Assembly: GCF_004357765.1 (NCBI RefSeq) | Contig: NZ_SMTE01000015.1 | Location: 62,001 to 126,000, forward strand | DNA from: Pseudomonas putida | Lineage (GTDB): Bacteria; Pseudomonadota; Gammaproteobacteria; Pseudomonadales; Pseudomonadaceae | Length of the DNA: 64,000 nt | Direction: 5' to 3' | Part shown: piece by piece, positions 58,573-64,000 of the stretch | Numbering within the stretch: position 1 is the stretch's first letter | Layout of the letters: each line of letters opens with the position of its first letter | The notes under the pieces: model-generated | The model's input: the letters and a program-made list of their open reading frames with translations, nothing else | Databases searched by the model: none | Told to the model about the DNA's origin: nothing | Translations under genes and position numbers: made by a program

Positions 58573-58601
58573 AAAAAAAGCCCGCCAGTGTGAGAGCGGG
58601 C
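58573..58601 (-). terminator. intrinsic terminator of uraH
   Basis: A GCCCGC/GCGGGC stem with a 10-base loop is followed on the minus strand by seven T residues, about 30 bp after the uraH stop codon. Confidence 0.85.
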
Positions 58602-58633
58602 CAAGGACCTACGAAGATTCTTCTAGCGACCAA

Positions 58634-58987
58634 CTAGCTTCCACGATAGGTCGAATAGCTGTACGGCGAAATCAGCAGCGGCACGTGGTAGTGGTCCTGC
58701 TGCTCATCGATGCCGAAACGCAGCACGACAACATCAAGAAACGCCGGCTCCGGCAACTGCACGCCACGGGCGCGGTAGTAAGCGCCGGCGCTGAACTGGA
58801 GTTGGTAGACGCCGGTGCGGTAATCCTCACCTTGCAGCAACGGCGCATCGACGCGGCCATCGCTGTTGGTCAGGGCAGTGTTCACCAGTTCCAGCTGCTG
58901 GCCTTCGACACGATACAGCTCGACCTTGATCGCGCTGCCCGGGCAGCCGTGAGCGGCATCCAATACGTGTGTGGTCAAACGTCCCAT
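58634..58987 (-). CDS. uraH: 5-hydroxyisourate hydrolase
   Basis: This 117-residue transthyretin-like protein hydrolyses 5-hydroxyisourate to OHCU. Family motifs are LTTHVLDAAHGCPG at the start, the conserved YHVPLLISPYSYSTYRGS at the end, and active-site His, Arg and the YRGS tail. It is transcribed away from puuE-uraD; the two transcripts share an operator-containing promoter region. Confidence 0.95.
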   Translation of the reverse strand: MGRLTTHVLDAAHGCPGSAIKVELYRVEGQQLELVNTALTNSDGRVDAPLLQGEDYRTGVYQLQFSAGAYYRARGVQLPEPAFLDVVVLRFGIDEQQDHYHVPLLISPYSYSTYRGS

Positions 58988-59096
58988 TTGCTTGTCGCCT
59001 CTTGTTCAATCTGTGGGCAAAAAATACACAGCCTTCGCACCAGCACAGGGCATGCGCCGAGCGGGAATGACCTCATTAAGACATTTCGTCGAAATA

Positions 59097-59300
59097 TTGT
59101 ACACAATTTTTTGATCCCATCTGTCGCACGCCCTGCAAACCGGCCATTCGCGGCAAATATAGGCAGTGTGAGCGCGCCATTCTCATTAGCTGACCAATCA
59201 GGCAGGTTTCTTGCAATGCATTCGAAGCCGCCCTTCAGGCGACAAAAGGGCAGAAATGCGGAAAAACAGGCTTACAAAAGATTTTAGAAGTTGTATACAA
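59097..59300. promoter_or_regulatory. two TTGTAYACAA sites in the uraH/puuE divergent promoter
   Basis: TTGTACACAA (59097-59106) and the perfect palindrome TTGTATACAA (59291-59300) lie 194 bp apart in the 387 bp gap between uraH and puuE. That gap holds no gene. They match sites around the GntR gene at 56.8 kb. Confidence 0.6.
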
Positions 59301-59374
59301 TCAGCCCATCCGGTGGTGCGACATCCCGACGCGGCTCGCCCACCCCGCACTAACGCACAAGAAGGAAGATAGCA

Positions 59375-60301
59375 GTGAGCGCTGACTACCCTCGCGACCT
59401 GATTGGTTACGGCAACACCCCACCTCACCCGCAGTGGCCGGGCAATGCCCGCATCGCGCTGTCTTTCGTGCTGAACTACGAAGAAGGTGGCGAGCGCAAT
59501 ATCCTGCATGGCGACAAGGAGTCCGAGGCCTTCCTCTCCGAGATGGTCGCTGCCCAGCCGCTGCAAGGCGTGCGCAACATGAGCATGGAGTCGCTCTACG
59601 AATACGGCAGCCGCGCCGGCGTGTGGCGCTTGCTCAAGCTGTTCAAGGACAGTGGCGTGCCGCTGACCATCTTCGCCGTGGCCATGGCCGCCCAGCGCCA
59701 TCCTGACGTGATCCGCGCCATGGTCGAGGCCGGCCACGAGATCTGCAGCCACGGCTACCGCTGGATCGACTACCAGTACATGGACGAGGCCCAGGAGCGC
59801 GAGCACATGCTCGAGGCCATCCGCATCCTCACCGAACTCACCGGCGAGCGCCCGCTGGGCTGGTACACCGGCCGCACCGGCCCGAACACCCGCCGCCTGG
59901 TGATGGAAGAAGGTGGTTTCCTCTACGACAGCGACACCTACGACGACGACCTGCCCTACTGGGAGCCGAACAACCCGACCGGCAAGCCGCACCTGGTGAT
60001 CCCTTACACCCTCGACACCAATGACATGCGCTTCACCCAGGTGCAGGGCTTCAACTGCGGCGAGCAATTCTTCCAGTACCTCAAGGACGCCTTCGACGTG
60101 CTGTACGCCGAAGGCAGCGAAGCACCGAAGATGCTCTCCATCGGCCTGCACTGCCGACTGGTCGGCCGCCCTGCTCGCCTGGCCGCGCTCAAGCGCTTCA
60201 TCGACTACGCCAAGAGCCACGAGCAGGTCTGGTTCGCCCGTCGCGTGGACATCGCCCGCCACTGGCACGCCACCCACCCGTACAAGAAAGAGAACGCCTG
60301 A
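59375..60301 (+). CDS. puuE: allantoinase PuuE
   Basis: This 308-residue polysaccharide-deacetylase-fold protein opens the hydantoin ring of allantoin without metal, giving allantoate. Family motifs are PRDLIGYGNTPPHPQWP, MSMESLYEYGSRAGVWRLL, HEICSHGYRWIDYQ and GWYTGRTGPNTRRL. GTG at 59375 follows AAGGAAG. It overlaps uraD by one base. Confidence 0.94.
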   Translation: MSADYPRDLIGYGNTPPHPQWPGNARIALSFVLNYEEGGERNILHGDKESEAFLSEMVAAQPLQGVRNMSMESLYEYGSRAGVWRLLKLFKDSGVPLTIFAVAMAAQRHPDVIRAMVEAGHEICSHGYRWIDYQYMDEAQEREHMLEAIRILTELTGERPLGWYTGRTGPNTRRLVMEEGGFLYDSDTYDDDLPYWEPNNPTGKPHLVIPYTLDTNDMRFTQVQGFNCGEQFFQYLKDAFDVLYAEGSEAPKMLSIGLHCRLVGRPARLAALKRFIDYAKSHEQVWFARRVDIARHWHATHPYKKENA

Positions 60302-60816
60302 TGACCGCCTTCAAGACCCTCAAACCATCGACCCTGGACCGTGACACCTTCGTCCGCGCCTTCGCCGACATCTACGAGCACTCGCCGTGGGTCGCCGAGA
60401 AAGCCTACGACCTGGGCCATCTGGGCGAGCTGGACGAGATCGAGGCGCTGCACCAGCGCATGAGCGACATCCTGCTCAGCGCCAGTCACGGCGAGCAACT
60501 GGCGTTGATCAATGCGCACCCGGACTTGGCCGGCAAGGCGGCGATCCAGGGCGAACTGACCGAGTCGAGCACCAATGAACAGGCTGGCGCCGGCATCCAC
60601 CAGTGCACCGCCGAGGAGTTCGCCCGCTTCACCGAACTGAACGATGCCTACAAGGCCAAATTCCAGTTCCCGTTCATCATGGCGGTCAAGGGCAGCAATC
60701 GGCACCAGATCCTCGCCGCCTTCGAAAAACGCATCCACAACGATACCGATGCCGAGTTCAAGGAAGCCCTGGCGCAGATCAACCTGATCGCCCTGTTCCG
60801 CCTGCTGCAGCTTTGA
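60301..60816 (+). CDS. uraD: OHCU decarboxylase
   Basis: This 171-residue enzyme decarboxylates 2-oxo-4-hydroxy-4-carboxy-5-ureidoimidazoline to S-allantoin. Motifs include the F-xx-xF-xxIYEHSPWVAEKAY start, LINAHPDLAGKAA with the catalytic histidine, LTESSTNEQAGAGI and FPFIMAVKGSNRHQIL. It follows UraH in the pathway. Confidence 0.95.
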   Translation: MTAFKTLKPSTLDRDTFVRAFADIYEHSPWVAEKAYDLGHLGELDEIEALHQRMSDILLSASHGEQLALINAHPDLAGKAAIQGELTESSTNEQAGAGIHQCTAEEFARFTELNDAYKAKFQFPFIMAVKGSNRHQILAAFEKRIHNDTDAEFKEALAQINLIALFRLLQL

Positions 60817-60924
60817 GGGCCAGGCGCAGGCATGGCCCGAGTGCGTGACGCGAACGCACCCAGGGCCTGGCCTGCCAGCCGGTCCACCCTATTGAAGAAC
60901 AACGAACATAAAAGAGAGACCCGC

Positions 60925-61428
60925 ATGCGCACCCTGATGATCGAGCCCCTGACCAAAGAAGCCTTCGCCCCCTTCGGTGACGTGATCGAAACCGATGGCA
61001 GCGATCACTTCATGATCAACAACGGTTCGACCATGCGCTTCCACAAGCTCGCCACGGTCGAGACCGCCGAGCCCGAGGACAAGGCCATCATCAGCATCTT
61101 CCGCGCCGATGCGTTGGAGATGCCATTGACGGTACGCATGCTGGAACGCCATCCGCTGGGCAGCCAGGCTTTCATTCCGCTGCTCGGCAACCCCTTTCTG
61201 ATCGTGGTCGCGCCAGTTGGCGATGCACCTGTATCAGGTTTGGTCCGAGCCTTCCGCAGCAACGGCAGGCAGGGCGTTAATTACCATCGCGGCGTCTGGC
61301 ACCACCCGGTGCTGACGATCGAAAAGCGGGATGACTTCCTGGTGGTTGATCGCAGTGGTTCCGGCAACAACTGCGACGAGCATTACTTCACCGAGGAACA
61401 GATGCTGATCCTCAATCCCCACCAATAA
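60925..61428 (+). CDS. allA: ureidoglycolate lyase
   Basis: This 167-residue cupin-like enzyme converts ureidoglycolate to glyoxylate and urea. Family motifs are MIEPLTKEAFAPFGDVIE, HPLGSQAFIPL and NYHRGVWHHPVL. The ATG at 60925 follows AGAGAGA. The allantoate-degrading enzyme that would link puuE to allA is not in this window. Confidence 0.94.
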   Translation: MRTLMIEPLTKEAFAPFGDVIETDGSDHFMINNGSTMRFHKLATVETAEPEDKAIISIFRADALEMPLTVRMLERHPLGSQAFIPLLGNPFLIVVAPVGDAPVSGLVRAFRSNGRQGVNYHRGVWHHPVLTIEKRDDFLVVDRSGSGNNCDEHYFTEEQMLILNPHQ

Positions 61429-61472
61429 GAAAAGGTCGATCATCGTTTGGTGATTGGCATGAGGTACATACT

Positions 61473-62801
61473 GTGGAAGCACACCTTCACGAATGGCTGA
61501 ACCTGAGCATTCGCTGGGTTCACATGATCACCGGTGTCGCCTGGATCGGTGCATCGTTCTACTTCGTCTGGTTGGAAAACAACCTCAACCGCAGCAGCCC
61601 GCGCGATGGGCTATCGGGTGACCTCTGGGCCATCCACGGCGGGGGTATCTACCACCTGGAGAAGTACAAGCTGGCGCCGCCGAAAATGCCCGAGAACCTG
61701 CATTGGTTCAAATGGGAAGCCTACTTTACCTGGATGTCCGGGATCGCCCTGCTGTGCGTGGTGTTCTACTGGAACCCGACCCTCTACCTGCTCGCTCCCG
61801 GCAGCACCCTGAGCGGCGCCGAAGGCGTGGCCATCGGTATCGGATCGTTGGTCGCCGGCTGGTTCATCTACGACTTCCTGTGCGACTCGCCGCTGGGCAA
61901 GAAACCTGCCTTGCTCGGCGCCGTGCTGTTCGTCCTGATCATCGCTGCCTGCTTCGGCTTCAGCCTGGTGTTCAGCGGTCGTGGTGCCTACCTGCACACC
62001 GGTGCGATCATCGGCACCATCATGGTCGGCAACGTGTTCCGCATCATCATGCCGGCCCAGCGCCAACTGGTGGCGGCGATCGAGAACAACACCACTCCCG
62101 ATCCGGTGCTGCCGGCCAAGGGTCTGCTGCGTTCGCGCCACAACAACTACTTCACCCTGCCGGTGCTGTTCATCATGATCAGCAACCACTTCCCGAGCAC
62201 CTACGGCAGTCAGTACAACTGGTTGATCCTGGCCGGCATCGCGGTGGCAGCGGTATTGATCCGTCACTACTTCAACACCCGCCACGACAGCAACAAGTAC
62301 GCCTGGACCTTGCCCGTCGGCGCCCTGGCGATGATCTGCCTGGCCTATGTCACCGGTCCCAAGCCGCTGCCCATGGCGCCTGAGCAGGCTGCGGCAAAGA
62401 TCGAGTACCAGCCGCTGCCCGCCACCGCCGTTGGCGGCAAGACCGCCGCCGAGCTGCGCGCCGAGGAAGCCGCCAAGGCCGCCCAAGCGCCTGCCGCACC
62501 CGCCCAGGCCCCGGCCGAGGCCACTGCCCAGGCTGGCGGCGATACCTTCGACAAGATCCACAGCGTCATCCAGGAACGCTGCACCGTGTGCCACTCGTCC
62601 AAACCGACCAGCCCACTGTTCAGCGCCGCCCCTGCCGGCGTGATGTTCGACACCCCGCAACAGATCCAGGCCCAGGCCGCGCGCATCCAGGCGCAAGCGG
62701 TCGCCAGCCAGATCATGCCGCTGGGCAACATCACCCAGATGACCACCGAGGAGCGCAAGCTGGTCGGTGAGTGGATCGCCAAGGGCGCCCCGGTCAACTG
62801 A
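61473..62801 (+). CDS. puuD: membrane urate hydroxylase PuuD with C-terminal cytochrome c
   Basis: This 442-residue protein has about eight membrane helices (IRWVHMITGVAWIGASFYFV, then RHNNYFTLPVLFIMISNHFP). An alanine-proline-rich linker (about 330-360) leads to a cytochrome c domain with CTVCH and a methionine in ASQIMPLGN. PuuD oxidises urate to 5-hydroxyisourate and passes electrons to the respiratory chain, replacing soluble uricase. No uricase gene is seen here. The start is GTG at 61473. Confidence 0.9.
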   Translation: MEAHLHEWLNLSIRWVHMITGVAWIGASFYFVWLENNLNRSSPRDGLSGDLWAIHGGGIYHLEKYKLAPPKMPENLHWFKWEAYFTWMSGIALLCVVFYWNPTLYLLAPGSTLSGAEGVAIGIGSLVAGWFIYDFLCDSPLGKKPALLGAVLFVLIIAACFGFSLVFSGRGAYLHTGAIIGTIMVGNVFRIIMPAQRQLVAAIENNTTPDPVLPAKGLLRSRHNNYFTLPVLFIMISNHFPSTYGSQYNWLILAGIAVAAVLIRHYFNTRHDSNKYAWTLPVGALAMICLAYVTGPKPLPMAPEQAAAKIEYQPLPATAVGGKTAAELRAEEAAKAAQAPAAPAQAPAEATAQAGGDTFDKIHSVIQERCTVCHSSKPTSPLFSAAPAGVMFDTPQQIQAQAARIQAQAVASQIMPLGNITQMTTEERKLVGEWIAKGAPVN

Positions 62802-62802
62802 C

Positions 62803-62912
62803 TGCAAGCTGCAAGCAATCAAGCTACACGCAAGCATCGAGCGCCAGCACCGAGTGCAGGCTTCAAGCGGATCACGAGCTTTCTTGAAGCTTGCCGCTTG
62901 CAGCTTGCAGCT
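62803..62912. repeat. GCTTGCAG-type inverted repeat after puuD
   Basis: GCAAGCTGCAAGC near the start and GCTTGCAGCTTGC near the end form an imperfect inverted repeat over about 100 bp, with further partial copies between. It could end puuD transcription; it differs from the REP core. Confidence 0.55.
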
Positions 62913-62961
62913 CGCGCTGATCGCTTGGATCCGAGAATAAAAACAAGACTCGAGGTGCTGC

Positions 62962-64000
62962 ATGTCCCAGTTACGCCAAGCGCACATACCCGTCGCCCCC
63001 CCGCGACAGCCCCTGCCCTTGTTCCAATTGCTCCTGGTTGGCCTGCAACATGTGCTGCTGATGTATGGCGGCGCCATCGCCGTCCCTTTGATCATCGGCC
63101 AGGCCGCCGGTCTTTCCCGTGAAGAAGTCGCTTTTCTGATCAACGCCGACTTGCTCGTCGCCGGGGTCGCCACCATCATCCAGTCGTTCGGTATCGGCCC
63201 GGTCGGAATCCGCATGCCGGTGATGATGGGTGCGAGCTTTGCCGCCGTCGGCAGCATGGTGGCCATGGCCGGCATGCCCGGCGTAGGCCTGCAGGGGATC
63301 TTCGGCGCGACCATCGCTGCCGGTTTCTTCGGCATGCTGATCGCACCCTTCATGTCCAAGGTCGTACGCTTCTTCCCACCCCTGGTCACTGGCACGGTGA
63401 TCACCTCGATCGGCCTGTCGCTGTTCCCGGTCGCGGTCAACTGGGCCGGTGGTGGCGCCGAGGCAGAGACCTTCGGCTCGCCGATCTACCTGCTGGTAGC
63501 CAGCCTGGTGCTGGCGGTGATCCTGCTGATCAACCGCTTCATGCGCGGCTTCTGGGTCAATGTGTCGGTACTGGTGGGCATGGGCCTGGGCTACATCCTG
63601 GCCGGTTCCATCGGCATGGTCGACCTCTCCGGGCTGAGCCAGGCACCATGGCTGCAAGTGGTCACGCCACTGCACTTCGGCATGCCGACGTTCAGCCTGG
63701 CGCCGATCCTCTCGATGTGCCTGGTAGTGGTGATCATCTTCGTCGAGTCCACCGGCATGTTCCTCGCCCTGGGCAAGGTCACCGACCGCGAAGTGACGCC
63801 AGGGATGCTGCGTCGCGGCCTGTTGTGCGACGCGGGTGCATCGTTCGTGGCAGGTTTCTTCAACACCTTCACCCACTCCTCGTTCGCCCAGAACATCGGC
63901 CTGGTACAGATGACCGGTGTGCGCTGCCGCTACGTCACGGTCATGGCCGGGGGTCTGCTGATCCTGCTCAGCCTGCTGCCCAAGGCCGCCTACCTGATCG
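62962..64000 (+). CDS. NCS2 nucleobase permease, urate/xanthine type (3' end outside window)
   Basis: The first 346 residues or so of an NCS2 symporter are present, starting MSQLRQAHIPVAPPRQ. Motifs are LQHVLLMYGGAIAVPLIIG, MGASFAAVGSM, VTGTVITSIGLSLFPVAVNW and the NCS2 signature FAQNIGLVQMTGVR. Position after puuD points to urate or xanthine uptake. The gene continues past the window edge. Confidence 0.88.
   Translation, partial: MSQLRQAHIPVAPPRQPLPLFQLLLVGLQHVLLMYGGAIAVPLIIGQAAGLSREEVAFLINADLLVAGVATIIQSFGIGPVGIRMPVMMGASFAAVGSMVAMAGMPGVGLQGIFGATIAAGFFGMLIAPFMSKVVRFFPPLVTGTVITSIGLSLFPVAVNWAGGGAEAETFGSPIYLLVASLVLAVILLINRFMRGFWVNVSVLVGMGLGYILAGSIGMVDLSGLSQAPWLQVVTPLHFGMPTFSLAPILSMCLVVVIIFVESTGMFLALGKVTDREVTPGMLRRGLLCDAGASFVAGFFNTFTHSSFAQNIGLVQMTGVRCRYVTVMAGGLLILLSLLPKAAYLI

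Overview
The window reads as chromosomal DNA of a fluorescent Pseudomonas, most like the P. putida group. Evidence: G+C-rich genes, many Pseudomonas REP elements (core GCGGGCTTGCCCGC), a PvdS-type iron-starvation sigma factor, Anr with two tandem cbb3 oxidase operons, and a gene order (cco, hemN, anr, apt, recR, ybaB, dnaX, ligA, zipA, smc, xdh, purine catabolism) remembered from P. putida genomes. All calls come from reading the sequence; no database search was run.

Layout. 1-5.8 kb: the start of a FecI-like sigma factor with a Fur box, then a two-component system (dsbS/dsbR type) divergent from a dsbD, tlpA-like, dsbG operon for periplasmic disulfide chemistry. 5.8-7.6 kb: a Fur-box-driven pvdS and a PvdY-like hydroxyornithine acetylase, apart from any pyoverdine NRPS. 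7.6-10.3 kb: housekeeping singles (solute-binding protein, exonuclease, ppnP, alpha/beta hydrolase). 10.3-25.6 kb: the microaerobic respiration block, with two complete ccoNOQP operons, ccoGHIS for assembly and copper loading, a TauE/SafE-like membrane protein, hemN, anr and apt. Anr-type boxes precede ccoN-1 and hemN.

25.6-31.6 kb holds recR, ybaB and dnaX, but this normally contiguous operon is split by an MHS-family transporter and a divergent ProC-like reductase whose shared promoter region is rich in palindromes. 31.7-40.7 kb is accessory. It has a muramidase with a tightly coupled secreted partner (a candidate antibacterial effector/immunity pair), a tandem duplication of about 0.9 kb carrying structured RNA leaders and 34-residue ORFs, and a 4.3 kb island. 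The island is inserted at the 3' end of the SRP RNA gene (ffs), bounded by 74 bp direct repeats. It carries a small serine recombinase, an orphan Rap1a/Tai-type immunity gene, a HEPN-like protein, and a membrane protein plus HEPN-like two-gene operon. The island is the best candidate for an undescribed system, probably anti-phage or interbacterial defence.

41-48.7 kb: ligA, zipA, smc and a GntR regulator transcribed leftward. 48.9-64 kb: a purine catabolic region (xdhABC, guaD, aquaporin, GntR regulator, AzgA-type permease, uraH, puuE, uraD, allA, puuD, urate-type permease). It should convert guanine and xanthine through urate, 5-hydroxyisourate, OHCU and allantoin to allantoate, with AllA acting on ureidoglycolate. 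A repeated TTGTAYACAA motif in its divergent promoter regions suggests shared control by the local GntR protein.
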